In this document: positions 9,143 through 19,794 of the stretch, piece by piece
Layout: each line of letters begins with the position of its first letter
Position numbering within the stretch: the stretch's first letter is position 1
Origin: Nostoc sp. UHCC 0302
GTDB taxonomy: Bacteria > Cyanobacteriota > Cyanobacteriia > Cyanobacteriales > Nostocaceae
Length of the DNA stretch: 64,000 nt
Direction: 5' to 3'
Assembly (NCBI RefSeq): GCF_038096175.1
Contig: NZ_CP151099.1
Span: forward strand, 2,978,501 to 3,042,500
The notes under the pieces: model-generated
Told to the model about the DNA's origin: nothing
Databases searched by the model: none
What the model saw: the letters and a program-made list of their open reading frames with translations, nothing else
Made by a program: the position numbers and the translations under genes

Positions 9143-10361
9143 AGCTAATCGGCACGTAAGTTGCATAATAGAAAGATGAAGACGTTTCAAAGCAAAGATG
9201 CCACCACCAGCCAAGAACTTTTTAACGCCGTCACAAGTTAGTAAGCTACAACAAGCTCTGAAAGAGAGCGAGCAGCCACACGTCAGGGAAAGAATTCTCA
9301 TTATTCTGCTACAGAATGATGGGAAACCACAATACGAGATTGCTAAATTTTTAGGTTGTTCGCATAGAACAGTAGCATATTGGTGTATGCACGGTGATCC
9401 TGATAATTTGGAAACTCTACATAATAAAAGAGAGGACGAATATTACCGAAAAGCTACGCCTGAATATATTGAACTGTTATTAAAAACTGTTGACCAAGAA
9501 CCCTCAGATTTAGGGTATGAATTTGGAAAATGGACAGCAGAGCGACTAGCTACATATTTAACCGAAAAAACAGGAATTGATTTAAGTAGCTCTCAAGTAA
9601 GGAGGATATTAAAGCGAAAAAAGTATAGCTATATCTGGGCTAAGTATAACCTGGAAGATAAACAAAACCCAATAGAGAGAGCGAAGTTTAAAGAAAAACT
9701 TGCTCAATATTTATCAATAGCGCGAGAACAGCCAGAGCGTTTGCAGGTATGGTTTTGGACGTTAGCGTAGCGGGCGCGCGTACCCGCGCGACGAGTGGTT
9801 TTAGTTTACGCGTGATTCGTCGCAAGGGTTGGGGTAAAAAAGGAAAACGCAAGAATATTCCAGGACAACGACGTTGTGGTCGAGTAAACGTCATGGGAGC
9901 AATTCGAGAATTAGACCGGAAACGCGTATGCTTTTTTGTAAAAAAGGGAAATGCAGATATTTTTTATGAGCAATTACAACAATTAAATGAACTAATAAAA
10001 CAAGAGTGGGTAAGTAAAGGAAATGTGGGTAAAGATTTCTCGAAGTATGGGCCAAAGATAATTTTAATTTTAGACAATGCTAGTTTTCATAAACGCAAAG
10101 ATATTCTAGCTAAAATATCCCAAGAGTTCCCGAATTTTATTTTAGAGTTCTTGCCTGCTTATAGCCCTGACTATAACATTATCGAATTAGTTTGGCATTC
10201 ATGTAAAGAATATATTGCTCATCGCTTATTTAAATCAGTAGATGAATTACAAACACTGCTAGATAAGTTGTTGAATCAAGGCGAGTTAGTGATTAAGTGG
10301 CATCGGAAAATCAAACATAAAACTAATTTCAGCTATGTTGCAGCTTAAATGCTGATTAGCT
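9143..10361 (+). mobile_element. IS630-family element (type A, interrupted form), copy 1
   Basis: 1219 bases between TA at 9141-9142 and TA at 10362-10363. Ends are AGCTAATCGGCA and TGCTGATTAGCT. Two further copies of the same length and sequence are at 17098-18316 (minus) and 43447-44665 (plus). A related uninterrupted element of 1190 bases is at 38193-39382. Confidence 0.92.
9198..10348 (+). pseudogene. IS630 transposase split by a palindromic insert
   Basis: The first frame gives 190 residues (helix-turn-helix domain, then start of the DDE domain) and stops at TAG 9768-9770. The second frame covers the rest of the DDE domain (LILDNASFHKR, YNIIELVWHSCK). The related intact transposase reads VWFWDESGF across the junction. 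Here about 35 GC-rich bases replace 6, a net gain of 29 that breaks the frame and removes the codons for the first catalytic Asp and its neighbour. The insert has a palindromic core (GCGGG...CCCGC). No classical slippery heptamer is present. All three copies have the identical lesion. Confidence 0.85.
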
Positions 10362-10457
10362 TACAATACATACAGTAAGGTTCCGTGACATCGAGGGCTG
10401 TAAGGCATCTATTGCCCAAATCAAACCACCATGTTCAACTGCTGTGGCAGCTAATTT

Positions 10458-12689
10458 GGTTGAGTCGATGGGGGATATTATTCCCCGCACCTCTCATTTA
10501 GATCCGTGCGTACCCGTTTCCGTGTACACGGCTCCCGATGTTCTTAGCTTGCGCTTTTGCTCATGTGTTTATAATCGTGGCAACTCTCATGAATTGCTTC
10601 CAGATTGTTTTTCTTCCAGTTGGCGTGATTTCCATCGATGTGATGCAGATGAATCCGTTCTTCATCGATGAATTTTAAACCGCAGGAAGCACATCTATGG
10701 TTTTGCTTTTTAAGAGCTTTAGAGGTTTCGCCGTCGTAGAGCTTGCTTTTGCGTTCGCTCCAGTAGGCTGTATCTCCGTCGTAAGGTGATTTAGTCCCCT
10801 TGACAGGAATGTGTTTGTTTTCGGAGTAAGGAACCTTTGGGAATGCTTTGTCTAGTAATTTCTTACTGGAGTAGCGGTTTTGATTAGTTTCCTTGTTGAA
10901 TACCGTGTAAGCTCTTTTTTGGATGTGGTATAACGAGTTTCTAGACCCGTCCATCTTGCAGTACTTATGGTAATTTCTCCAACCTCTTACTACCGGGGCT
11001 AATTTCTCAGCCTTTGTAGTAGCACCATAATTCGAGTTGTTGACGATGTGTTTTACTTTCTTACGGAATGCTTTGAAGTTGTCTACTGAAGGAGTACTTT
11101 TGAACTTTCCGTTTTTCTGGACTTTGAAGTGCCAGCCGAGAAAATCAAACCCATCTGTCGCGGCGGTAACTTTGGTTTTCTTTTGGCTTACATTCATTCC
11201 GCGTTTGCGGAGGAACTCGCTGATTCTTTCGAGTATCTCTATCGCGTTATCTTCGGGGCGTAGTATTATGACCATATCATCCGCGTATCGGATTGATGGT
11301 TCGGCAATATGCTTTTCTGACGTATTGCCTGTGATTTTCCTTCCCCGTTTATAGTCTCGATGATATTTGTGAATATCTTCGATTCCGTTGAGCGCGATAT
11401 TTGCTAATAGTGGGCTAACTACTCCCCCTTGAGGTGTACCCTGTTCGGGGAATTCTGGATTAACCCCCGCCTTGAGGCATCGGAATATTCCGAGTTTTAA
11501 GCCTTTGGGGGATATGAGTTCATCCATTATTGCTGAGTGGTTAATCCTGTCGAAGCACTTTTCAATATCGAGTTCAATTACTCGTTTTTCTATTCCATTG
11601 GACTGGGATCTCAGGTTTCCAAAGATGTGCTTTTGTGCATCATGGGCAGAGCGCCCGGTTCTAAACCCGTAACTCCTAGCATGGAAAGTGGCAACGCGCA
11701 AGCTGGTTCGAGTGCGTATTTTGCTAGGCATTGCCAAGACCTATCCGCAATTGTTGGTATCTTAAGCATTCTGGTTGTCCCGTCCTTTTTGGGGATGGGG
11801 ATTTCCCGTAATCCTTGATGCTTCCAATTTCCGCTATTCATTCTCAATAGTTCTTCAAGGTTGAAGCGTTCTTCAAATGAGAGGGATTTCTTCCCATCAA
11901 TACCAGCCGTCTTTTTACCAGCATTTAGCTGAGATACTTGTCTTATTGCAAGAAATCGAGCCGAGGTTGATTTTAGAATCAGCTTTTGGAGTAACCTAGC
12001 TTTCCGCTTGTCTCCAACTTGAATAGCTTTATACACACGCTTTTGAAGGCGGAAAAGATTTCGGCGGAATTTCTTCCACGGTAAAGCTCTCCAAGATTCA
12101 CTAGTATGTCTACTGTGTCTAATCATTTTCTCTTCTGGAGTTTGTATATTCTGAACACCTCGCAACAATTACGTTGCGTCCTACCCGACTTGTGAGAGTT
12201 CCGTATCCCGTCTTACCTACCTGGGGTTCGACTGCCCCAAGACTCGCAAATCGTTTTTATTCGTTCCCTCGGTTGGATTGATTGTTCCGTTAGATGTAGC
12301 CAATTCAACTACTGGATTCCCTAGACTCTTACCGATATTAAGACGATGGATTCGGCGGGAATTGTCTCCAGTGAGGTCAGGGGTTATGGCTGTTGCGCCC
12401 TGCTTCATACTGAGTTGCTTTTCTAGGCTCTGTTTCATCATGGGAACTCCCTGTTAGCGCCAGTGCCAACCCGCAACGGCTGTCTGATTGCGCCCTGTTC
12501 CCAGTTTCACTCTACAAGAAACGAGCTTGTTCGGTGTGGGCAGGTAAGGAGTCAATTCTGAGTCTGAATGGTAGGGCTTTCACCTACATCTAACCGAGAG
12601 TTCAGCCTTTTAATGACAGTAATCTGCTGTCAGGCTGGATTAGTTATTTACGGACTGATTACCGTGATTCACTAATCAACGAATCGCAC
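10458..12689 (-). mobile_element. Group II intron with reverse transcriptase ORF, copy 1
   Basis: On the minus strand it begins GTGCG at 12689 and ends ...GACTCAACC at 10458 (plus or minus one base). The 3' part holds a domain-V-like hairpin (GAGCCGTGTACACGGAAAC, then GGTACGCACGGATC). Copy 2 at 40970-43201 has the same length. The bases before the two insertion points are alike (ACACAGGAG and ACAAGGACG), as expected for exon-binding targets. Here it sits in the outer transposase gene in the sense orientation. Confidence 0.88.
10544..12168 (-). pseudogene. Group II intron reverse transcriptase/maturase, frameshifted
   Basis: Two overlapping frames together make one intron-encoded protein: an N-terminal part to about 11611 and a 397-residue part from 11737. 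The start is probably ATG at 12126 (MIRHSRH). Motifs are an RT core with RYADDMVIIL, a maturase region, and an HNH endonuclease end (CASCGLKF, HLHHIDGNHANW). The frame breaks after LEPA, where eight bases stand where nine are expected, so a one-base deletion is the simplest cause. The same break is in copy 2. Confidence 0.85.
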
Positions 12690-13202
12690 CTCCTGTGTAT
12701 GTGCAAGCGTTCCACCCAAAAGTGCTAGAAATTGTCGATATAACTTGCCTACATTACTCTCATTAATTTCCACACCACGCTCCTTTAATGAGCGTTGAAT
12801 TTCTATCAACTGTTGATGCTCATGCTCATCTACGCAACCAATAAATGCCAGCACATCTAGCCCATAAGTACTGTAAGGCAGGCTGTATTTTAGCACTCCA
12901 GTAGCATAGTAATGTTTACCAAAATGTGTGCAACTGGGATTGGTACATTCTTTACTTTTACCTGCTACAAACACTGCACCATCCATTGTTTGAATCGTTT
13001 TACGCATGTGCCTTGGTCTACGTAGAACTAACTCTTTACCACAATGCACACATTCAATGAGCGGACATTCTAATACTATTCGTTTGATATTACTGAATTT
13101 TCGTTCTGGGCGATGGCGAGGTAACTTTACTATCACTAATTTTTTACTGCTGCTAGGTGCTTTCCTCAGCTTACCTGCTTTGTATACCAATTAGATAGCT
13201 AG

Positions 13203-13530
13203 GGGATTCGGGTGCTGGCGTAAGTTCACCGTTTTTAAGTAGTCCCATCTGCCGCAGTGCGTCTTTGTCCTTTTTGAAGTGCAGGACACCAAGTGGTTTA
13301 CCATCCAAAAATACAGCTTCTCCGGATCTATCAGCCGAAGTTTCTACGCTCGCTTGACGATAATTTCGATCCGAGAATGTCTGACCTTTAAAATCATAAA
13401 AGTTAATTTTATTAATTTTGAGTAGATTGTCGTTGGGCATCTGTGAGAGGTTAAGATAAAACACATTTTGTCAATCAGTTGAAATCCACATTGCTTTCCC
13501 GCACTCAGAGCATTTTTTTGAACACAATTG
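13203..13530 (-). pseudogene. Broken gene with zinc-ribbon-like start, cut by the transposon
   Basis: A minus-strand frame reads a cysteine motif (CSKKCSECGKAMW, 13524-13488), then TGA at 13473-13471. It continues in the same frame as MPNDNLLKINKINFYDFKG to GELTPAPESP at the outer edge of the nested transposon. The in-frame stop and abrupt end suggest a dead gene. Function not recognised. Confidence 0.35.
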
Positions 13531-13996
13531 AGTACTTCAAACGATGTTGCCTCTGGTTTTAGACTTTTTTTTGCCAAGTTTTTGCACCATTATTTCGCTA
13601 CAAGGTCAAGATTACAGGATTTACACTCTTCTCTAGTAAGTTTTTCCACGCTAGAAATTAACTCATATAGCCTGTCTAAAAATGCTCTCATTTTATTCCT
13701 TAAGATAGATGACTTTTCTTAGTAAATTATTACCCTTTTAACATAAATATTTCCATTGTAAATTTAATATTATTTTTATTATTTCCATAAAATTTATCAA
13801 TATCAGAAGCTCTAGTATAAAGCGGCAAGTAGTAATATAATAAACAGTTAGTTGCTGATTGTAAGTAATTAACACTGTACTTACTCAATTTGACCGTTAT
13901 TAAGTCAGGTAAAACGCAAAGTTCAAGGAAACAAACCTTAAACTTTTCGGTTCACCTTGCCAAAAAACTTACCAATCTATTAGGTATCAAGAAATA
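13531..13996. other. AT-rich intergenic region before the exported-protein genes
   Basis: No convincing gene. A short minus-strand frame beginning MRAFLDRLYELISSVEKL near 13692 ends in a stop after about 30 codons and may belong to the broken gene downstream. The stretch 13700-13980 is AT rich and probably holds the promoter for the gene at 13997. Confidence 0.35.
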
Positions 13997-14224
13997 ATGT
14001 TGAAACGTCGCACAATACTAGCCGGTTTAACTGTGCTAGGCTTCACGCTGGCTGTAAGTACAAAAGTTTATGGACAATCTACTACCGGGCCAGATGCTTG
14101 GGAGACTGTCTATAATGATGCAGTTGCCGGTGCAACAACGACAATTTCAGTTCCACTTTTAGGCTTCTTATTATCATCTATCCTGCAAATAGTCTACAAT
14201 TTGACAGGTTTTTGGGGCGGTTAA
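13997..14224 (+). CDS. Small exported or membrane-anchored protein
   Basis: 75 residues. An N-terminal signal sequence (MLKRRTILAGLTVLGFTLAV, with likely cleavage near VYGQ) is followed by a short polar stretch and a C-terminal hydrophobic segment (residues 48-70) ending FWGG. It could be a small periplasmic or membrane peptide. It is the first of three genes for exported proteins in the same direction, spaced 180 and 116 bases apart. Family not recognised. Confidence 0.55.
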   Translation: MLKRRTILAGLTVLGFTLAVSTKVYGQSTTGPDAWETVYNDAVAGATTTISVPLLGFLLSSILQIVYNLTGFWGG

Positions 14225-14403
14225 TTTTCTGTCTCATATCCAAATAGAAAAAGCTTAAATAGAGGCTTTTGCAGTGTAGTTTTGTGGTAATTTCTACACT
14301 TGCGTAGACGCTCTGCGTCTTGTCGCCAGACATAGCCTGACTATCGTTAACGCAGATTTTCCCATAGCCAAATATTTTATAGCCCGTGAGGAGTCTTTTT
14401 TCT

Positions 14404-15684
14404 ATGTTCAAACCTCGCACAATTTTTAGTGCCTTAACTGCAACTATCTTAGCTTTTGCCATCAGCGCACAGATATATATACAACCTGCCCTTGCTACTG
14501 GCGGAACTTGTAACCCAACAGCAAGTAACTTACCTATATGCCCAAGTGCAGCACCTTCAGAGTCAGCTAGTTTCGTTGACCCAACTGCGACAATCACCAA
14601 TCCTGCAAATATTACCTTGGGTGAAAAAGACTTCGTTGCCCCATTTGCCGAGTTAGATGCTACTAATGCCCCCATTAGCATCGCGGCTGATTCTAATGTT
14701 CAAGACCAAGTGAAAATTATAGCTTCGGGAACAGGAGTGGACATTGGCAAGCGTGTCATTATGGCACACATGGCTACTATCAAAGGTGCAGCTAAAATTG
14801 GTACTCAAGGCTCAACCGGGCCGTTTATCGACCCAGTTACTAATACTCAGTTTAGCAACGATATTTCAGAGGTATTTCTCGCTTTTAACTGTGAAATAGA
14901 CGGTGCAACTATAGAAAAAAACACAGTAGTCAACTTTCTGGCGCGGGTTGGCCCTGGTGTTACTTTACCTGCTGGGAAAGTTGTTTTGCCTGGTAAAAAC
15001 GTCACAACTAACTCACAAGCTACTAGCGGCAGCTTTGGAAAAGTAGCAAATCTAACGCAAGCCGACGTTGCATTAATGGAAGGCATCATTGAAGTCAATG
15101 AAGCATTTGCCAAAGGTTACACAGAATTAGCCACAGCAGACCCGACAAACGTAACAGGGATAAATTACGCTCCAGCCACAGATTTTAACAGCGGAGGACT
15201 GCCGCAATTGAATGGGATTGCCACCCGTGATCCAAACTTCCGTAACCGCATCATCGGCAATGTCGTTCTGGAAGATTCTTTCACAAACCTCAACTACAAA
15301 ATAGGTAATAGAATTTCCCTGCGTGCTGATGAAGGTGAACCTTTTAACGTTGGACAAATTGCTGGTATGGCAAACGATGTTGTGTTTCACGCTTTAGAAA
15401 CCACTAGCTTGACTGTTGGTGATTATATTGGTTATGGGCCTCGCGCTCTGGTTCATGGCGGTAGACAGGTTGTCAATGGTGTTGCTAATGGTCCCGAAAC
15501 TAGCTTAGGTAATTTTATAGGTCTAGGGCCGAACTCCGTTATATTCCGCTCAGTCATTGGCAGCAAATCAGCAATTGGGCAAAGAAGCGCAGTCTTCAAT
15601 TCTACATTACCTTCCAGAACGTATGTCCGTTCTAAAGTAATCTATGCCGACAACGGTAATCTGATTTCAGCCGTGGAGTGGTAA
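14404..15684 (+). CDS. Exported double-domain gamma-carbonic-anhydrase-like protein
   Basis: 426 residues from ATG 14404, chosen because GTGAGGAG about ten bases upstream is a good ribosome site; the upstream GTG frame start lies inside it. A signal peptide ends near QPALA (residues 28-32). Two left-handed beta-helix regions follow, both like archaeal gamma-carbonic anhydrase (Cam). The first (56-200) has SFVDPTATI, FVAPFAEL and SNVQD. The second (280-415) has RISLRADEGEPF, VVFHALET and ALVHGG. Of the Cam zinc ligands, the first half keeps only the His117 counterpart (His122 in VIMAHMATIKG), with Ile106 and Lys127 at the other two sites. The second half keeps the His81 and His122 counterparts (His329, His351), with Pro346 at the third. 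Likely periplasmic CO2/bicarbonate conversion, or a non-catalytic hexapeptide-repeat protein. Confidence 0.75.
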   Translation: MFKPRTIFSALTATILAFAISAQIYIQPALATGGTCNPTASNLPICPSAAPSESASFVDPTATITNPANITLGEKDFVAPFAELDATNAPISIAADSNVQDQVKIIASGTGVDIGKRVIMAHMATIKGAAKIGTQGSTGPFIDPVTNTQFSNDISEVFLAFNCEIDGATIEKNTVVNFLARVGPGVTLPAGKVVLPGKNVTTNSQATSGSFGKVANLTQADVALMEGIIEVNEAFAKGYTELATADPTNVTGINYAPATDFNSGGLPQLNGIATRDPNFRNRIIGNVVLEDSFTNLNYKIGNRISLRADEGEPFNVGQIAGMANDVVFHALETTSLTVGDYIGYGPRALVHGGRQVVNGVANGPETSLGNFIGLGPNSVIFRSVIGSKSAIGQRSAVFNSTLPSRTYVRSKVIYADNGNLISAVEW

Positions 15685-15800
15685 TATCAATTTTGGGTTT
15701 TAGATTTTGGATTAAAAATCCTTTCCATTGCACAGTTCTAGACCTCTGAAACAATTCTATCTATTCCAATTTGGTCTAAGCAAATCAATTTTGCATAATT

Positions 15801-16349
15801 ATGAATCTGAAAATCTTGTCGTTAGTGCAATTACAATGCCTACTATTGATTGTGCTGTTTACTTTGATATTTGGGCTGGTACTAAGTTTTGATGAGGGTT
15901 CGTCTTTAGCTGCTGATATCACCTCCAATCAGCCTCAAGTGGTACAAGCTCCAGTTACAGGATTTGTTTCTACATTGTCGGATGAGGTCGAGGAATTACC
16001 ATCAGACTTAATTCGCTGGTCAACTTACTGGCAACTTTGCTGGGAACCATATCCTGAAGCTAAAGAATACGAACTGCAAACTGTGCTGATGGAAGGGAAA
16101 TCTCCAAAATTGAAACGTCAAAGCGATCGCTGCTTTCGTATACAAGCTGCATCTAATGAAAACCAAAAATCACAAGGATTACTCAACCGTGATTTAATCT
16201 TGTTGATGCATAAAATTCAGCTTGGCTATCGAGTGCGAGCAGTCTTAGATGACAACCGCGTCAGTGAATGGTCTCAAGTAATGGCAGTCGGTGCAACTAC
16301 TACCTCTGAATTGAATGGTACTAATAATATATCCTTCATAAAGGATTGA
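15801..16349 (+). CDS. Exported protein with possible fibronectin-III-like region
   Basis: 182 residues. A hydrophobic segment (9-31) near the start acts as signal or anchor. The rest is soluble, with WQLCWEPYPEAKEYELQT followed later by GYRVRAVLDDNRVSEWSQ. Such W-x-P...YELQ...YRVRA...SEWS spacing is typical of a fibronectin type III fold. It lies 116 bases after the carbonic-anhydrase-like gene and could be part of the same exported set. Function unknown. Confidence 0.5.
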   Translation: MNLKILSLVQLQCLLLIVLFTLIFGLVLSFDEGSSLAADITSNQPQVVQAPVTGFVSTLSDEVEELPSDLIRWSTYWQLCWEPYPEAKEYELQTVLMEGKSPKLKRQSDRCFRIQAASNENQKSQGLLNRDLILLMHKIQLGYRVRAVLDDNRVSEWSQVMAVGATTTSELNGTNNISFIKD

Positions 16350-17077
16350 TATACGTACAAGGAGATTTTCTTTGAAGAGAATAGCTTGTGCCATTCGGGA
16401 GCGCAATAGCTCAATCAGATTTGCGACACTGGGGTTATCCATTCGTTAAATAGTGGGGTTTTAGCTTTTAAGCTCATCATGAAAAACAAGAAGTTTGACA
16501 AGAGTCCCCTGAATTAGTTCGTCACACATACTGGTGTCGTTAGTGTACCAGGAATGCCTAACTCAATTATAAATCTGAGACAGTAATAGTCATGTTTCCC
16601 TTTGAACCATCGTTTTGTCCTTGTTGTACTCCAGCCATATTGCATTTGCTGACTCAATCCGAGCTGGCTCAGCACATACTCCAATTAAGAACGGGGTCAG
16701 TTTCTGCGGCTATCAGAAGGAATCAAAAACAGCAGCGATCTCTATCCGTAGACCCATCTCTGCCCAGTCTTCCGCTTAATTCTTGATGCTGTGTCACTTG
16801 TTCTATCTTTATCCACCACAGCATCTGTAAACCCTCTTTTTCAAATGCTGTACGCGTTTTTTTAAGCTTTTTGACAAATACTCAGCACTTTCATGAACTT
16901 CTAGGTTGAAAGGGCGTGCCATTGCTTCCTCAAGAGTCTTTATCTTCCATGCTCTTTATTCTACAGTTCTATGCACGCTCATTTAGACTTGGTATTACCT
17001 TTAATCTTTAGTCGCGTTGCCTTCCCTTCTAAGGATATTAATCTTTATTTACCAATAAATAAAGTCGGAAAAGTAGG
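16350..17077. other. Region of gene remnants between exported genes and IS66 copy 1
   Basis: No intact gene. It contains the HTH transposase remnant at 16720-16922. A minus-strand start (MDNPSVANLIELLRSRM from 16442) runs into the end of the previous gene and is probably a fragment. Confidence 0.4.
16720..16922 (-). pseudogene. Remnant of an IS630-type transposase, HTH domain only
   Basis: From ATG at 16922 the minus strand reads MARPFNLEVHESAEYLSKSL. After a one-base loss in a run of A (seven where eight are needed, near 16862) it continues in another frame as TRTAFEKEGLQMLWWIKIEQ and QHQELSGRLGRDGST. This is the start of a helix-turn-helix transposase common in Nostoc. The DDE domain is absent. 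Confidence 0.6.
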
Positions 17078-17097
17078 GTAAGGATTCAGGTCTAATA

Positions 17098-18316
17098 AGC
17101 TAATCAGCATTTAAGCTGCAACATAGCTGAAATTAGTTTTATGTTTGATTTTCCGATGCCACTTAATCACTAACTCGCCTTGATTCAACAACTTATCTAG
17201 CAGTGTTTGTAATTCATCTACTGATTTAAATAAGCGATGAGCAATATATTCTTTACATGAATGCCAAACTAATTCGATAATGTTATAGTCAGGGCTATAA
17301 GCAGGCAAGAACTCTAAAATAAAATTCGGGAACTCTTGGGATATTTTAGCTAGAATATCTTTGCGTTTATGAAAACTAGCATTGTCTAAAATTAAAATTA
17401 TCTTTGGCCCATACTTCGAGAAATCTTTACCCACATTTCCTTTACTTACCCACTCTTGTTTTATTAGTTCATTTAATTGTTGTAATTGCTCATAAAAAAT
17501 ATCTGCATTTCCCTTTTTTACAAAAAAGCATACGCGTTTCCGGTCTAATTCTCGAATTGCTCCCATGACGTTTACTCGACCACAACGTCGTTGTCCTGGA
17601 ATATTCTTGCGTTTTCCTTTTTTACCCCAACCCTTGCGACGAATCACGCGTAAACTAAAACCACTCGTCGCGCGGGTACGCGCGCCCGCTACGCTAACGT
17701 CCAAAACCATACCTGCAAACGCTCTGGCTGTTCTCGCGCTATTGATAAATATTGAGCAAGTTTTTCTTTAAACTTCGCTCTCTCTATTGGGTTTTGTTTA
17801 TCTTCCAGGTTATACTTAGCCCAGATATAGCTATACTTTTTTCGCTTTAATATCCTCCTTACTTGAGAGCTACTTAAATCAATTCCTGTTTTTTCGGTTA
17901 AATATGTAGCTAGTCGCTCTGCTGTCCATTTTCCAAATTCATACCCTAAATCTGAGGGTTCTTGGTCAACAGTTTTTAATAACAGTTCAATATATTCAGG
18001 CGTAGCTTTTCGGTAATATTCGTCCTCTCTTTTATTATGTAGAGTTTCCAAATTATCAGGATCACCGTGCATACACCAATATGCTACTGTTCTATGCGAA
18101 CAACCTAAAAATTTAGCAATCTCGTATTGTGGTTTCCCATCATTCTGTAGCAGAATAATGAGAATTCTTTCCCTGACGTGTGGCTGCTCGCTCTCTTTCA
18201 GAGCTTGTTGTAGCTTACTAACTTGTGACGGCGTTAAAAAGTTCTTGGCTGGTGGTGGCATCTTTGCTTTGAAACGTCTTCATCTTTCTATTATGCAACT
18301 TACGTGCCGATTAGCT
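17098..18316 (-). mobile_element. IS630-family element (type A, interrupted form), copy 2
   Basis: 1219 bases between TA at 17096-17097 and TA at 18317-18318, inserted close to the stop codon of the IS66 transposase. Its sequence looks identical to copies 1 and 3. Confidence 0.92.
17111..18261 (-). pseudogene. IS630 transposase split by a palindromic insert (copy 2)
   Basis: The same two frames (190 and 199 residues) and the same insert as in copies 1 and 3, with the first catalytic Asp replaced by insert sequence and a TAG right after it. Confidence 0.85.
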
Positions 18317-18318
18317 TA

Positions 18319-19794
18319 TTGAGGAAGTAAAGAAGGACGAGATAGAGAATTACTAGAATCAGCAATTAGAGCTTGTGTAAAAAAATCAATGACAGACCTA
18401 CCTTGACGGCGACAAGTCTGCACCACTGTCAGCAAATTAGCAGTATGTTGAAACCGCTCCATCGAACGGGAACCACCACTAACTTTACGTTTGGTGACAG
18501 CTAAACGCAGCGTTCGCGAAGCGTGTCCGAAGGACTCTCGTTCAGCCTGATTGTTATCAGGAGGCACTTCAGGGTTATCTAAGAAATACCACCATTGATG
18601 AGCTTTATCGCGCAAAGAACGTAAAAGCTGCCCGGCTTTTGCTCCGGCTAAGTTAATCCATTGATCAATAGAGGATTGCAACTTGAATTTGAATTCATTG
18701 ACCCAATCGTTGTAAAGGCTGGGATTAAGAGTTTCAAACCCGAAGAGCGTAATTTCTAAAAGCTTCATCAATTAAATTAACGAATGCTTTACCAATAACT
18801 TGGTTGTGAAGACCTGGAAGTTGAATTAATTTCTTGAAGTGACGGCGTAGATGTGCTAAACATTTCTGTTGAGCAACAGCTTGATAGCCGTTGTAAACGC
18901 TAAAATCATCGCTGCTGAGTACGCCTGTATATTTAGTGCCTAAAATTGTTTCTAACTCGGATCGTGAACGAGTATCAGCCGCAGTAAATAGGCAGAATTC
19001 AGAATTGGCAACTACCCACAGCCACTCTTTAACTCCCTTGACTGACCAAGCAAGGTGTTTCATCCACATGAATGTTAGGCTGCGTCTGTTTTAACCAACT
19101 ACTTAACTCAGTGATGCTCGGTTCAATTGCCCCAGTTATTCGTTCATTGGTTGCAACTAACGTCCCCAGCCCAATATCGATTTGCCCCAGTTCCCACAAC
19201 ATTTCCTGCTGTTTTTCATAGGGCATATGTGCATAGTTATTTGCCCATCCTAAAAACGCCTGTAATTTCACCCCTAAATCTTGTCCTGGAATGATATCTT
19301 CTGGCCACTGGGCAGCTTGTACATTGCCACAACTCTCACACACGCAGGTTTGGCGTTGGTACTCAACTATTTCTATGGGATGTTCCACTAATTGCGCTAC
19401 TGACTGTTTTTCTACTTTTAATGCAAGAGGAGCAAATGCTTTGTGACCACAACAGACACAGTTGCCAGGGCGTAAAATTTCATAACGAGCTACTCTGCCA
19501 AATCCCTTACGGGTTTTGCCTTGATGTCCTGGTTGCCCACCCGGTTTCTTCTTCGGCTGATTTGATTCCTCTTGTGGGGGTGCTTTTTTGTTTTCACTCT
19601 TCTTGTGGATGTCCCCTGATGGCGGTTTGGACGAATTAGAACTGCTCTATTTCTCTACTGACTTTTAAACGCTCTATTTCTTGCTGTAATTCACGTATTA
19701 CCTTGCTCTGCTCAATGATCATGTTTACCAGTTCTTCTTTCGATAACTGGCCCAAACTTTCTCTCTCTACTTCTTGAGGCAGGTTTTGGTTCAT
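18319..19794 (-). pseudogene. IS66-family transposase with three frameshifts (copy 1)
   Basis: Begins at ATG 19794 (MNQNLPQEVERESLGQL). Three frame changes break it: after REIEQF, at the DDE Asp (HVDETP, where CTTG is doubled), and after RNYAL (one extra G). The zinc-finger region (CVCCGH, CVCESCGN) and the helix-rich C-terminus are readable. An extra eight residues, ESFGHASR, lie inside the conserved AER...TLRLAVTKRK stretch and come from a 24-base palindromic insert near 18511-18534. Copy 2 has all the same changes. Confidence 0.85.

Larger units (their letters stand above)
8480..13190 (-). pseudogene. Transposase of the outer element, interrupted three ways
   Basis: The N-terminal part (13190-12690) has a zinc-ribbon-like region (CPLIECVHCGKEL, then CTNPSCTHF). 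It stops at the group II intron after LAHTQE. It resumes at 10457 with KLAATAVEHGGLIWAIDALQP, then has a one-base frameshift near TCGATGTCACGG. The IS630-type element interrupts LLYVLY|EVLSGTP at a TA, and the gene continues with WLQPYKELPYKILATLSDGE to 8789. An in-frame TAG at 8786-8788 follows, and a last stretch ends in the terminal repeat. The splice position keeps the frame, but the frameshift and nonsense codon make the gene dead. Confidence 0.75.
8480..13202 (-). mobile_element. Zinc-ribbon DDE-transposase element with two elements nested inside (family not assigned)
   Basis: The outer ends are a perfect 18-base inverted repeat, CTAGCTATCTAATTGGTA, at 8480-8497 and 13185-13202. Inside lie the element's own transposase gene, an IS630-type element (9143-10361) and a group II intron (about 10458-12689). 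Without the two inserts the element would be about 1.27 kb. No target duplication is clear. The insertion order between the two inner elements cannot be read, because they sit at separate sites. Confidence 0.8.

Noticed and set aside
9740-9790. Programmed -1 frameshift producing an active IS630 transposase
   Set aside because: A shift would give FLDVSVAGARTRATSGF and keep an Asp, but there is no classical slippery heptamer, and the uninterrupted relative shows the native sequence without the insert.
12217-12441. Frame of 74 codons inside the intron (MMKQSLEKQLSMKQGA), also at 41218-41442
   Set aside because: It lies in the structured 5' part of the group II intron, before the RT gene, and is present only because the intron is copied.
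16592-16786. Plus-strand frame beginning MFPFEPSFCPCC
   Set aside because: It lies opposite a clear minus-strand transposase remnant and shows no family features.
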